NCBI RefSeq assembly: GCF_963082655.1
Contig: NC_081553.1
Location: forward strand, 43,684,260 to 43,748,259
Reading direction: 5' to 3'
Length of the DNA stretch: 64,000 bases
Origin: Stomoxys calcitrans
Taxonomy: Eukaryota; Arthropoda; Insecta; Diptera; Muscidae
The position numbers and the translations under genes were made by a program. This document shows, piece by piece, positions 12,439 through 24,503 of the stretch (position 1 is the stretch's first letter; every line of letters starts with the position of its first letter). The notes below the pieces were generated by a model. The model had not been told where the DNA came from. It did not search any database and was given only the letters and a program-made list of their open reading frames with translations.

Positions 12439-13627
12439 TTTTATACCCTACACCACCACTGTGGCTCAGGGTATTATAAGTTTGTGCATTTGTTGGCAAC
12501 GCTAAAAGGGAAAAGAGGTAGACCCATTGATAAGTATACCGATCGACTCAGAATCACTTTCTGATTCGATTTAGCCATGTCCGTCTGTCCGTATGTGAGT
12601 CCATGTATTCTTGTGCAGGTCGTATTTGTTGTCCAATCATCACGAAATTTTGCACATATCACTGTTTTGGTCCGAGGACGGACGCTATTGATTTTGGTAA
12701 AAATCGGTTCAGATTTAGATATAGCTGCCATATATAGGCATCGCCCGATTTCCACTTAAGTGACCGTAGTAGCTAAAATTTTCAACCGATCTGTACAAAA
12801 TTTGGCATGGATTGTTTTCTTACTGATTTTAACATATTGGCAAAATTTTATCCAAATCGGTTCAGATTTAAATATAGCTGCCATATATAGGTATCCCCCG
12901 ATTTCCACTTAAATGGCCGTAGTAGCTACAATTTCAAACCGATCTGCACAAAATTTGGCATGGATTATTTTGTTATCTATCTTAACATATCTGCTAAATT
13001 TCATCAAAATCGGTTCAGATTTAGATAAAGCTCCCATATATATGTATCGCCCGATTTGCACTTAAATGGCCGTAGTAGCTACAGTTTCCAACCGATCTGC
13101 ACAAAATTTGGCATGGATTGTGTTTTTTCTGATCTTAACATATTTGCTAAATTTCATCAAAATCGGTTCAGATGTAGATATAGCTCCCATATATATGTAT
13201 CGCCCGATTTGCACTTAAATGGCCGTAGAAACTATAATTTTCAACCGATCTGTACAAAATTTAGCATGGATTGTTTTGTTACTGATTTTTACATATTTGC
13301 AAAATTTTATGCAAATCGGTTCAGATTTAGCAATAGCTCCCATATATAGGTATCGCCCGATTTGCACCTATATGGCCGTAATAGCTAAAATTTTCAACCG
13401 ATCTGCACAAAATTTGGCAGGGATTGTGTTGTTTCTGATCTTAACACATTTGCAAAATTTCCTCAAAATCGGTTCAGATTTAGATATAGCTCCCATGTAT
13501 ATGTATCGTCCGATTTCCACTTATATGGCAGTAATAACAACAAATTTCGAACGATCGGCACAAAATTTGGCACAGATTGTTTTGTTACTGATCTTAACAT
13601 ATTTGTGAAATTTCATCAAAATCGGTT
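12439..13627 (-). mobile_element. Family B repeat, minus orientation, six ~152-bp monomers
   Basis: The left end 'ataccctacaccaccactgt' is the inverse of the terminal motif at 3.05 kb. It is followed by 'gattcgatttagccatgtcc' and GTCY repeats (about 12,578-12,600). Monomers with 'atagct(g/c)ccatatata..tatcgcccgattt' occur at about 12,722, 12,876, 13,030, 13,180, 13,333 and 13,487. The right end is fused to a family E fragment. Confidence 0.65.
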
Positions 13628-13848
13628 CACTTTTGGGACCAAGTGTCTGGGGGTCTACCACACCCCAAGAAGGATTCTTACTGACCATTGCAAAGTGGGG
13701 TTTAACTAAAAGGTACTTGAGTGTAGAAAAATCCATAGGAAAATTGGAATAAATTTTCAACTACAATTACGCAGAAATGTTCAAATTTAGAGTACTTCTC
13801 TTCAACATAGCAAAATCGGGCGTAACAGAGCGGGCCGGGCTCAGCTAG
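13628..13848 (+). mobile_element. Family E 3'-end fragment ending CTAG
   Basis: E-type sequence ('gggaccaagtgtctgggggt') runs to a GC-rich hairpin-like segment (gagcgggccgggctc) and CTAG at 13,845-13,848. It abuts directly the 5' end of the next E element. Confidence 0.5.
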
Positions 13849-15145
13849 TCTTATATATAAAATTCAATTTGTGTTTGTTTGTTTGTTCTGTATAGACTCA
13901 AAAACTGCTGAACCGGCTGAACGGCTGAAATTTTCACAGTTTATGTAGGTTGGCCTGGAAGCAAACATAGGCTATATAATTTTTTGATATCGGGAGGGGG
14001 GCGGACCCTCCCCCTTACCACAAAAGTACTACCCAAAAATAAAGGTGGAGCGATCGGGACAATATGGGATTCAAATGAAAGGTATTCAAAAGTAAAGTAC
14101 GACTTTCATAATAAAAGTTGGGTCCAAGTACCTGGGGGGGCCCCCTGTCCCAAAACCCCTTAAAAAAGGTTTATTTGACGATCATGACAATATGGGACTC
14201 AAATGAAAGATATTCGGGAGTAGATTACGAATATAGTCAGGAAGAAGAAATATGCTTTATAATTTTTTGATATCGCAAGGGGGCGGACCCTCCCCGTTAC
14301 CCCAAAAATACCAACCAAAATCACAAGTAGAACGATAAAAACAATATGGATGTCAAATGAAAGGTATTGAAGAGTAGAAAACGAATATGGTATAAAAAAT
14401 GGGGTCCAAGTACCCAGGAAAACGCCCCAAACCCCAAATTGTCCAAAAACAGACAAAATTGGTCGTCCATATCAATATGGGGCTTAAATGAAAGGTATTC
14501 GGGAGTAGATTACGAATTTGGCATACAAAATCAGATCGAAGTGTAGTGGGTTACCCTACCCCCCCCAAAAAACTCCCCAAATGGGCATATGACCCATCAT
14601 GACTATATGAGACTCGGTTTGTTTGTTTGTTGCGTAGAATCAAAAAAAAAGGAAACATAGGTTATATAATTTTTAGATATGGGATATCCCCCCCTACACC
14701 AAAAACGCCACCCAAAACCTAAAGAGGACTGATGGGCACAATATGGGTATCAATTGAAAGGTATTGGAGTCTAGAAAATGAATATCATATTAAATTTTGT
14801 GTCCAAGTACCCAGCGGGCCGCCTCAACCCAAAAACTCCTCTTTATGGAAATATTGGACGTACCTATCAATAAGGGACTCAAAGTAGAAGTAACCGGCAG
14901 TAGATTACAAATATGACACAAAAAATTAGGTCCAAATAATGGGAGGTCGCCTCACCCCCAAATGGCCCAAAATGGGCATATCAGCCGACCATGGCTATAT
15001 AGGATTCAAATGAAAGATATTTGGCAGTAGAATAAAAATTACATTAAAATTTGCGTTCAAGTCAAGGTGGCTCTTTTCCTCCTAAAAATACGTCGAATGG
15101 ATTAATTGACCCATTATGGCAATATGGGTCTCAAATGAAAGGTAT

Positions 15146-15293
15146 AGCAAATTTTGCCCATGAACATTCTACTAAGGAACAGGACAAACTTCTCGCCTAT
15201 CAATGAGAGCAGTCCGATTCAAGTTTAAGCTCAATGATAAGGAGCCTCCTTTTTATAGCCAAATCCGAATGGCGTGCCGCAGTGCGAAACCTC
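15146..15293 (-). mobile_element. SINE fragment (3' body), minus strand
   Basis: Inverse of the SINE 3' half: 'aacattctactaaggaac', 'cttctcgcctatcaatgaga' and 'ggcgtgccgcagtgcgaaac'. The tRNA-like head is missing. Confidence 0.7.
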
Positions 15294-15600
15294 AAATGGA
15301 TATATAGACCAATCACGACAATATAGAGCAATGTGTTTGGGGTGGAAATTTCTTGATTTTCGGGAAATTTATATTTTATATTTTCGGGACAAAGACCCTG
15401 GGATTTACCCCACCCTCAAACACAACTTATTTACCGATCATGCTATTGTGGGACTCATATGAAATGTTTCTGAAAGTAGAGCACGAATCTTATATTTACT
15501 TTGATGGCCAAGTGATTACCCCCGAAATACCCCCTAAATCCGAAATATTTACCAAAACAGGAATATGGGGCTCAAAAGAATGGCATTTTGGGAGTAGAGT

Positions 15601-15890
15601 AAAAATTTGCCCAGTAACCGAGCAGGGGCAAAACATACATCAACGAGCGCTTTCCGATTCAAGTTGAGTTTATCAACGATAAGGGACCTTTTTTATAGCC
15701 GAGTCCGTACAGTGTGCCGCAGTGCGACCCCTCTTTGGGGAGAATATTTTCCATGACAATGCATGGCATGGTACCTCGCAAATGTCGCCTGCATTAAGAG
15801 GGGAAAACCACCGCTTTGAATTTTGTTCAAAGTTCTGCCAGTATTCGAACTTAGGCGTTCAGCGTCATAGGCGGACACAGGCAACAGCAG
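15601..15890 (-). mobile_element. tRNA-derived SINE, minus strand
   Basis: The minus strand reads a tRNA-like head ('gcgtcataggcggacac' inverted), a decayed B box (gtattcgaac), and then the body with 'gtgccgcagtgcgacccctc'. It is near full length. Confidence 0.7.
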
Positions 15891-15982
15891 CATGATATCC
15901 ACATTCAGGGCGAAGTGTCCCCACCCTAAATAGATACTAGAGAGTCAAAGTAGGCGCAGCGTAGTGGGCCCTGTCCAGCTAG

Positions 15983-16612
15983 TTGATTATATATTGCCCG
16001 AATTTATAATTGTAGGGTAGGTGTAGGGTGTTATGTAGTCGACTCTGCCTGACTTTTGCCTTTCTTTACTGGTTTAATTTTTAAATCATTTCTATTAGTA
16101 AGCTCCGTATATCTGAGATTTAAAGTAACAAATTTCTTTTTTTTTTTTTGTTTCAGGTACGGTAATTTATAAAGCGAATGCCTAAAACTTTGTATGTATT
16201 AAAATTTAAAATTTTTCTTTTAAAAATACTCTAAGTACCCTTCACCAGAGGAACAGCATATAACCAATATTGGCACTTCTGACATCAGGGGGAAAAAGAA
16301 AATTAAATTAAAAAAGCAATTGTAAGGAACATTTCAAAGAAATTTTATTTAAACAACATTTCAAAGAAAATTTCTCTTAAGAAAACTTTCCATAACAAAA
16401 AAATTTCAATGAATTTTTCGATAAACACAAAATTTCAAATGTTGCATTATGATTTTCTACATCTCAGTCATCGAGTTCAGTTATGTTCAACACCTATGCC
16501 ACATGTTGCCCAAACAGATTAGTAACTCGAAATAGCTGCCATATAAATCTTTTTCGGATATAACATCTGAAGCCCCCTGTTGCGCTATGACTTTCCACAT
16601 CTATGTCATCTA
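15983..16612. repeat. Unclassified sequence with one ~158-bp repeat monomer
   Basis: Mostly unrecognised AT-rich DNA. From about 16,455 it holds a monomer with 'atgttcaacacctatgcc', 'agctgccatataaa' and 'catctgaagccccctg'. A second monomer of the same kind lies just beyond the MITE (16,852-16,975), so the MITE appears to have inserted into a tandem pair. Confidence 0.5.
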
Positions 16613-16849
16613 TTGGTTTGCCCAAAAAGTAATTGCGGATATTTCATATAGTCGGCGTTAACAAATTTTTTCACAGCTTGTGACTCTGTAATTGCATTCT
16701 TTCTTCTGTCAGTTATCAGCTGTTACTTTAAGCTTGCTTTAGAAAAAAAGTGTAAAAAAAGCATATTTGATTAAAGTTCATTCTAAGTTTTATTAAAAAT
16801 GCATTTACTTTCTTTTAAAAAATCCGCAATTACTTTTTGGGCAACCCAA
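16613..16849 (+). mobile_element. Mariner-type MITE, 237 bp, TA duplication
   Basis: The left end TTGGTTTGCCCAAAAAGTAA and the right end, the inverse of TTGGGTTGCCCAAAAAGTAA, form near-perfect terminal inverted repeats of at least 26 bp. TA flanks both ends (16,611-16,612 and 16,850-16,851), as expected of Tc1/mariner integration. The interior has no ORF. The termini resemble those I recall for mellifera-subfamily mariners. Three other copies occur in the window. Confidence 0.88.
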
Positions 16850-17092
16850 TAGTTCGGTTATGTTCAACACCTATGCCATATGTTGCCCTAATCGGTTTGT
16901 AACAGAGATAGCTCCCATATAAACCTTTCTCTCGATATTACATCTGAAGCCCCCTGGAGACCACAATTCTGAAACCTGAGACCACGTATCTTAATCCATG
17001 CTAACTTTTTCTGACTTCCTAAGGCCTACCCATCCGAAACACTGTTGACACCTTTCCTGATCTCACCACCAAAATTTCAACCAATTCCTACT

Positions 17093-18250
17093 TTTTATAC
17101 CCACCACCGAAGGATGGGGGTATATTCATTTTGTCATTCCGTTTGCAACACATCGAAATATCCATTTCCGACCCTATAAAGTATATATATTCTTGATCAG
17201 CGTAAAAATCTAAGACGATCTAGACATGTCCGTCCGTCTGTCCGTCTGTCTGTTGAAATCACGCTACAGTCTTTAAAAATAGAGATATTGAGCTGAAATT
17301 TTGCACAGCTTCTTTTTTCGTCCATAAGCAGGTTAAGTTCGAAGATGGGCAATATCGGACTATATCTTCATATAGCCCCCATATAGACCGATCCGCCGAT
17401 TTAGGGTCTTAGGCCCATAAAAGCCACATTTATTATCCGATTTTGCTGAAATTTGGGACAGTGAGTTGTGTTAGGCCCTTTAAAATATTTCTTTAATTTG
17501 GTCCAGATCGGTTCAAATTTGGATATAGCTGCCATATAGACCGATTTCTTGATTTATGGTTTTGGGCCCATTTAATGCTCATTTATTGTCCGATGTCGCC
17601 GGAATTTGGGACAGTGAGTTAAGTTAAGCCCCTTGACATACTTCTGCAATATCGTACAGATCGGTCCAGATTTGGATATAGCTGTCATATAGACCGATAT
17701 CTAGGTTTTAGGTTTTGGTGCCATAAAAGACGCATTTATTGTCCGATGTCGCTGAAATTTGAGACAGTGAGTTTGGTTAGGCTCTTTGACTTCCTTCTTC
17801 AATTTTGCCCAGATCGGTCCAGATTTGAATATAGCTGCCATATAGACCGATCTCTGGATTAAAGGTTTAGGGCCCATAAAAGAGGCATTTATTGTCCGAT
17901 TTCGCCGAAATTTGGGACAGTGCTTTGTGTTAGGCTCTTCGACATGTTTATTCAACTCGGCCCAAATCAGTCCAGATTTGGATATAGCTGCCATGTAGGC
18001 CGATATCTCGATTTAAAGTCTTGGCCCCATAAAAGGCGCATTTATAATCCGATTTCACTGAAATTTGACACAGTGACTTATGTTCGGCTTTTCGACATAC
18101 GTGTCGTATATAGTTCAGATCGGTATGAGGTATATGAGTATAAGGTATGAAATTTTTACCGAATTTTGATGAAAGGTGGTTTATATATATACCCGAGGTG
18201 GTGGGTATCCAAAGATCGGCCCGGCCGAACTTAACGCCTTTTTACTTGTT
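17093..18250 (+). mobile_element. Family D element, complete, mini-me/DINE-1-like
   Basis: It starts 'tatacccaccacc' and ends with the inverse 'ggtggtgggta', then a palindromic hairpin (cggcccggccg) and 'ttttacttgtt'. Near the left end is a (TA)n/'attcttgatcagcg'/'gatctagacatg'/(GTCY)n core at 17,187-17,255, the diagnostic layout of dipteran mini-me elements. The rest is about five ~153-bp monomers with 'gatatagctgccatatagac' and 'gggacagtga'. Subterminal inverted repeats plus a 3' hairpin fit a non-autonomous Helentron (DINE-1). No protein is encoded. Confidence 0.7.
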
Positions 18251-19334
18251 AATATTCAAACACGACTCCCAGCTTCTTTGAGTGAAAAATTACAACACTC
18301 TTTAAACAAAAAAGGAGATTTCTAGGATTTAATTTCATTTGTTGACCTTAACATAAAACACAGCAAAAAAATACCGTTAACATAGGTAACTTGAGTCCTA
18401 AGTCTCGTTTGTGATGCTGGCAGTAAAAGTGGCATCAAAGCAAAAAGAAAGAAAAACCAAACACCCTCACGTTAGGTAGACAAGACAACAACGGCATCAT
18501 CTGCAGCCAATAAACGTGAATGCCAAGTGCAGCAAGTGCATATGGTCACATGGCTTTATTGCAGCACTTGGCTTGGTTTCGTTCTACCTTGCCATTATTC
18601 AACCATAATTTGCAACTCGTATCCGATCCAGTAACTTTATGCTGAACCGTTATAATTGTTTCCTAACAATTGTGGGCTCCAGCATGCCCTTTGGAAGCAA
18701 AATCATGGAAATATTTGAAATATTTTGTTACCATTACACTGTCTGTCCTTCTTTCTACTGGGGACCATCCATCCAATTGAGCAACTACTAGCCATCCAAG
18801 CATGGTAATTTTCTTTTTCTTCCTCGTCATGGCTGGTGTTGGCGGTTGCATCATTCAGACGCGCCAAAGAACAACAGCCTCCCTCCCAATTGGTTGGTGT
18901 TGTTGTTGCTGTTGCTGTTTTTCTTCTTAACTTTCATTTCTATGACCAATAGCAGGAAAAGTGATACCATGCTGGGTATACTGTTGCGTTATTGTTTTGC
19001 ATTCAATTTCCCTTGAGACCCAAGGGAAATCAATGAGGCAGCCAACACACATGCCTGCTGTTTACATAATCAAATGGTCAAAGTCACTCTCTTTGAAAAT
19101 TTAAGGTTTCCAATTCCTCTTTGGCAGAGCAGCAGAGTGATCATTCAGCCATTCTGTGCATCTTATAATGGTTCACTTTCAGCAATTTTCTTCGCTTTAA
19201 CACAAATGCCTGGGGCTAGGGAAAACCACAGAATATATGAGGTAGATTTAATATGGAAGGTTAAAACATGTGGGGAAGGTAACCCTCTAAAGAATTCTAG
19301 GGATTTAAGAAATCAAAATGGGAAGATACGCTTT
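18251..19334. other. Non-repetitive stretch, no gene recognised
   Basis: No credible ORF or RNA gene was seen. A short 'ttgttgttgttgctgttgct' simple repeat lies at about 18,898. Confidence 0.45.
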
Positions 19335-21490
19335 TTATACCCTACACCAATACTGTGGTACAGGGTATTATAACTTTGTGCATTTGTTTGCAACGCTAGG
19401 AAAGAGAAGAGCAAGATCGGCTTAGAATCACTTCCTGATTCGACTTAGATATGTCCGTATGTCCGTGGGTCCGTCAGTCTGTCGAAAGCACCCTAACTTC
19501 CGAAGGAGTAAAGCTAGCCACTTGAAATTTTGCACAAATACTTCTTATTAGTGTAGGTCGGTTGGTATTGTAAATGGGCCATATCGGTCCATGTTTTGAC
19601 ATAGCTGCCACATAAACCAACCTTGGGTCTTGATTTCTTGAGCCTCCAGAGTGCGCAAGTCTTATTCGATTGGAATGAAATTTTGCACAATGTGTTCTGT
19701 TATCATATCCAACAACTGTGCAGAGTATGGTTCAAATCGGATGATGACCGGATATAGCGGCCATATAAACCGATCTTGGGTCTTGACTTCTTGAGCCTCT
19801 AGAGGGCGCAATACTTATCCAATTTGAATGAATTTTTGCACGAAGTATTTTGTTATGATATCCAACAACAGTGCCGAGTATGGTTCAAATCGGTCTATAA
19901 CCTGATATAGCTGTCATATAAATCGATCTTGGGTCTTGACTTCTTGAGCCTGTAGAGGGCGCAATTCTTATCCGATTTGAATGAATTTTTGCACGAAGTA
20001 TTTTGTTATGATATCCAACAACTGTGCTAAGTATGCTCCAAATCGGATGATGACCGGATATAGCTGACATATAAACCGATCTTGGGTCTTAACTTCTTGA
20101 GCCTGTAGAGGGCGCAATTCTTATCCGATTTGAATGAATTTTTGCACGAAGTATTTTGTTATGATATCCAACAACTGTGCTGAGTATGGTTCAAATCGGA
20201 TGATGACCGGATATAGCGGCCATATAAACCGATCTTGGGTCTTGACTTCTGGAGCCTCTAGAGGACGCAATTCTTATCCCATTGGAATGAAATTTTGCAC
20301 GACATATTTTGCTATGACTTCCATCAACTGTGCCGAGTATGGTTCAAATCGGATGATGACCGGATATAGCTGCCATATAAACCGATCTTGGGTCTTGACT
20401 TCTTGAGTCTCTAGAAGGCGCAATTCTTATCCGATTTGAATGAATTTTTGCACGAAGTATTTTGTTATTTTATCCAACAACTGTATTGAGTATGGTTCAA
20501 ATCGGTCCATAATCTCATATAGCGGCCATATAAACCGATCTTGGGTCTTGACTTCTTGAGCCTCTAGAGGGCGCAATTCTTATCCGATTTGAATGAAATT
20601 TTGCACGAAGTGTTTTGTTATGATATGCAACAACTGTGCTGAGTATGGTTCAAATTGGATGATGACCGGATATAGCGGCCATATAAACCGATCTTGGGTC
20701 TTGACTTCTTGAGTCTCTAGAGGGCGCAATTCTTATCCCATTGGAATGAAATTTTGCACGACGTGTTTTGTTATGATATCCAACAACTGTGCCAAATAGG
20801 GTTCAAATCGGTTCATAACCTGATATAGCTGCCGTATAAACCGATCTTGGGTCTTGACTTCTTGAGCCTTTAGTGCGCAATTCTTATCCGATTTGAATGA
20901 AATTTTGCACGACGTGTTTTGTTATCATATCCAACAACTGTGCCGAGTATGGTTCAAATCGGTCCATAATCTCATATAGCGGCCATATAAACCGATCTTG
21001 GGTCTTGACTTCTTGAGCCTCTAGAGGGCGCAATTCTTATCCGATTTGAATGAATTTTTGCACGAAGTGTTTTGTTATGATATCCAACAACTGTGCTGAG
21101 TATGGTTCAAATCGGATGATGACCGGATATAGCTGCCATATAAACCGATCTTGGGTCTTGACTTCTTGAGTCTCTAGAGGGCGCAATTCTTATCCGATTT
21201 GAATGAATTTTTGCACGACATGTTTTGCTATGACTTCCATCAACTGTGCCAAATAGGCTTCAAATCGGTTCATAACCTGATATAGCTGCCATATAAACCG
21301 ATCTTGGGTCTTGACTTCTTGAGCCTCTAGACGGCGCATTTCTCGTCCGATTGGACTGAAATTTCTCACGTAGTGTTTTGATATCACTAACAACAACTGT
21401 GCCAAATAGAGTTCAAATCGGTTCATGACCAGATATAGCTGCCATATAAACCGATCTGGGATCTTGACTTCTTGAGCCTCTAGAGAAGGG
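19335..21490 (-). mobile_element. Family C element with a 12-13-copy array of ~152-bp monomers
   Basis: The left end is 'ataccctacaccaatactgt' plus a GTCY-rich stretch (19,450-19,490). The landmark 'gatcttgggtcttgacttct' then recurs at about 19771, 19926, 20079, 20231, 20383, 20539, 20691, 20846, 20995, 21147, 21299 and 21451, a period of ~152 bp. Monomers alternate subtly ('ggatgatgaccggatatagc' against 'ggtccataatctcatatagc'), suggesting multi-monomer amplification. Orientation is given relative to plus-strand C copies such as 58,847-60,063. Confidence 0.75.
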
Positions 21491-22345
21491 AAATTTTTTC
21501 TTAAAGAAAAATTTTCCTTCAGAGGCAGCTTTACAACGTAAGGAGAAATTTCAAGAAAGTTTTCAAAATTCCAAAAATTTTATGGATTAAAAATATTTTT
21601 GGGGAAAAGTGAATACTGCACTTGGCATACTTCCCCTTTTTACCATTCCCATAGCAGCAAAAGTCTATTGGCGCCACTAAAAACATACTTGAATTTTATC
21701 ATTTCCCTCTTAAACCCAAAACCCCGACCAAAACAAGAGTTCACAGCCAAAGTGCTCCTCAAGACATTTACAAAGAACCATCGCAACATGTTACCTTCTT
21801 TTGTTGATGAAATCTGCAGATCAAATGGCAAACAAAAAAAAGGCGGAACAAGAGCAAAAGCGTCCATAATCTCTTGGCCAGAAATCTAAGATAAAAGAGT
21901 ACTTTCTTTGGAAAGAAATGAAAAGAAAACGAAAAAAGCAACTTCAATGTTTATGTTTGTTCTCTGAGTACCGTTGACAAACACAAAACTTTTCGTTTCC
22001 TTTAACCCTGAATAGCGAGCAGCATGCCCATGACCTTTTCTTGGTACTTTACTGGTTAAAGGAAAAAAGTAAGAAAATGTTTAGCATAAGTTAGAGAACA
22101 TGATAAAAATGCTTCTTCAGTGGTGGGGTCGTCTTTATAAATTACATGTAAGACATTTAACAGACTATATTTTGAGGAAGTCATTGCACTTTCTCACGTT
22201 TCATTGTAGAGAGACTGTTTTATGCAATTTGAATTTGAACTTGGTCTTTGTCATTGTAATAGCAATTAAAACTTTTAGGTGTTTTATTCACAGAAAATGA
22301 GAGTTAAGAATACATGAGATAAGACTTTAAAATTAAATAAGACCC
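21491..22345. other. Non-repetitive stretch, no gene recognised
   Basis: The longest open frames (60-96 codons on either strand) lack any recognisable motif and overlap each other on opposite strands. Nothing further is supported. Confidence 0.4.
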
Positions 22346-23590
22346 TAGAGCGGTTTATATAGCAGCTATATCAGGTTATGAACCGATCTGAATCATACTT
22401 AGCACAGTTTTTGAAAGACATAACAAAAAAAATCATGCAAAATTTCAGCCAAATCGGATAAAAATTGCGCCCTCTAGAGGCTCAAGAAGTCAAGACCCCA
22501 GATCGGTTTATATGGCATCTATATCAGGTTTTGGAACGATTTGAACTATTCTAAGCACAGTTATTGGAAGTCACAACAAAACACCTCATGCAAAATTTCA
22601 AGCAAATCGGATAACAATTGCGCCCTCTAGAGGCTGAAGTAGTCAAAACCCCAGATAGGTTTATATGGCAGCTATATCAAGTTATGGACTGATTTCAACT
22701 ATACTTGGAACAGTTACTGGAAATCATAACAAATCACCTCATGCACAAATTCAGCCAAATCGGATAAGAATTGCGCCCCCTAGTAGCTCAAGAAGTCAGG
22801 ATCCAAGAACGATTTATATGACAGCTATATCAGGTAATGCGCCGCTGGAGGGCGCAATTCTCATGCGATTTGGCTGAAATTTCGCATAAGGTGTTTTGTT
22901 ATCACTTTCAACAACTGTGCTAAGTGTGGCGCAAATCGGTAAATAACATGATATAGCTGTCATATAAACCGATCTGGAATCTTGACATCTTGAGCCTCTA
23001 GAGGGCACAATTCTCATCCTATTTGGAAGAAATTTTGTACAACGGCTTCTCTCATGACTATAAACACACTTGTCTAAAATAGTCTGAATTGATCAATAGC
23101 TTCATACGGCTCCCATATAAACCGATCTCCCGATTTTGCTTCTCGAGCCCCTACAAGGCGCAATTCTTATCTGAATGAACTGAAATATTATAAAATGACT
23201 TCTATTGGGTTGCCCAAAAAGTAATTGCGGATTTTTCATATAATATTGCATTCTTTCTTCTGTCAGTTATCAACTGTTACCTTTAGCTTGCTTTGGAAAA
23301 AAAGTGTAAAAAAGTATATTTGATTAAAGTTCATTCTAAGTTTTATTAAAAATGCATTTACTTTCTTTTAAAAAATCCGCAATTACTTTTTGGGCAAACC
23401 AATACAATTTTCAACATTCATTTATGGTCCGAATCGGACTATAACTTGATATAGCTCCAATAACATAACATTTCTTATTCATTATTCTTTGTTTGCCTAA
23501 AAAGAGATACCGCGCACAGAACTCGACAAATGCGATTCATGGTGGAAGGTATGTAAGATTCGTCCCGGCCGAACTTTGCACGCTCTTACT
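22346..23590. mobile_element. Family C element, two arms in opposite orientation (fold-back)
   Basis: From about 22,346 to 22,845 monomers read in the plus sense ('aagtcaagaccccagatcgg', 'tatggcagctatatca'). From about 22,850 to 23,590 they read in the opposite sense ('ggcgcaattctcat', 'gatctggaatcttgacatct'), ending with the family terminus 'tcccggccgaactttgcacg' and 'ttacttgt'. The switch occurs near 'gcgccgctggagggcgc'. A MITE interrupts the right arm. Confidence 0.6.
23205..23402 (+). mobile_element. Mariner-type MITE, 198 bp, internally deleted
   Basis: The same terminal inverted repeats as the copy at 16,613 are present, with TA on both flanks (23,203-23,204 and 23,403-23,404). It lacks about 40 bp after 'ttttcatata' compared with the 237-238-bp copies. 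Confidence 0.88.
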
Positions 23591-23940
23591 TGTATTTTGT
23601 TAAACCAAAACTACTTTTCCTTTGTTAGTTTTATAATGTTCGCTATTTAAACGATTTAACACAATCAAATATAAAAAAAGAAAAATACACAGAGCATAAA
23701 AGATAATAAAAAATAACAAAGATGTATTATTAAATTTTATTAGTCATAGAGCCATGGATATGCATCATCCTCTTTTGCTACAATTGGAGGGTTGTTCTCC
23801 ATTTAGATGGCATTGTGTAAATAAAACATGTAAATTTCCTTTGAAAGAACCTTGGCAATGCTAAGTAAGCTGCACTTCTAAGGTATTTGCTTTATACACG
23901 GAGAAAAATATTAAAAAAAATAATATTTTAAATTAAAAAC
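23591..23940. other. AT-rich stretch, nothing recognised
   Basis: No gene or named repeat was seen between two family C elements. Confidence 0.4.
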
Positions 23941-24415
23941 AAGTAAGAGTGTGCTATGTTCGGCCGGGCCGAATCTTATATACCCTCCACCATGGATCGC
24001 AGAAGTCAAGTTTCCCGATCGGTTTATATGACTGCTATATCAGAATATGTACCAATTTGCGCCATATTTAGCACAGTTTTTGGAAGTGATATGAAAACAC
24101 AACGTGCAAAATTTCAGTCAAATCGGACGGGAATTGCGCCCTCTAGAGGCTCAAGAAGTCAAGATCCAATATCGGTTTATATGACAGCTATACCAGATTA
24201 TGAACCTAAACAAAATTTCCGTCAAATTGGACGAGAATTGCGCCCTCTAGAGGCCCAAGAAGCCAAAACCCAAGATCGGTTTATATGGCAGCTATATCAA
24301 AACGTGGACCGATTTGGCCCATTTACAATCCCAACCGACCTACACTAATAAGAAGTATTCGTGCAAAATTTTAAACGGCTAGCTCTACTCCTTCAAAAGT
24401 TAGCGTGCTTTCGAC
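23941..24415 (+). mobile_element. Family C 5' portion, interrupted by the LINE
   Basis: It begins 'acaagtaagagtgtgctatg', followed by the palindrome TTCGGCCGGGCCGAA at 23,959-23,973 and 'tatataccctccaccatgga', then about three monomers. It stops at 'gctttcgaca', exactly where other copies enter the GACA/GACG microsatellite (compare 59,851). The LINE begins there. Confidence 0.7.
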
Positions 24416-24503
24416 AACTTTCAGTTCCTACCGTTGAACCATCCAGATCGCTTTAAAAAGCTGTTTTTGATAAATATTGTATTGCAATATCGATATTGTT
24501 AAA

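Larger units (their letters stand above)
13849..15982 (+). mobile_element. Family E (Helitron-like) element with TC start and CTAG end
   Basis: The element starts TCTTATATATAAAATTCAAT, contains 'gtttgtttgtttgttc' and repeated modules ('gacaatatgggactcaaatg', 'gggagtagattacgaat'), and ends with a GC-rich 'gggccctgtcc' and CTAG at 15,979-15,982 followed by T. A TC 5' end, CTAG 3' end, near-terminal hairpin, T on the 3' flank and no terminal inverted repeats are Helitron hallmarks. The element encodes no Rep/helicase, so it is non-autonomous. Two minus-strand SINEs are nested inside. Confidence 0.6.

Noticed and set aside
24477..24503. Nine extra N-terminal residues of LINE ORF1
   Set aside because: The upstream frame begins with TTG, not ATG. 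The PHD finger starts comfortably after the ATG at 24,504.
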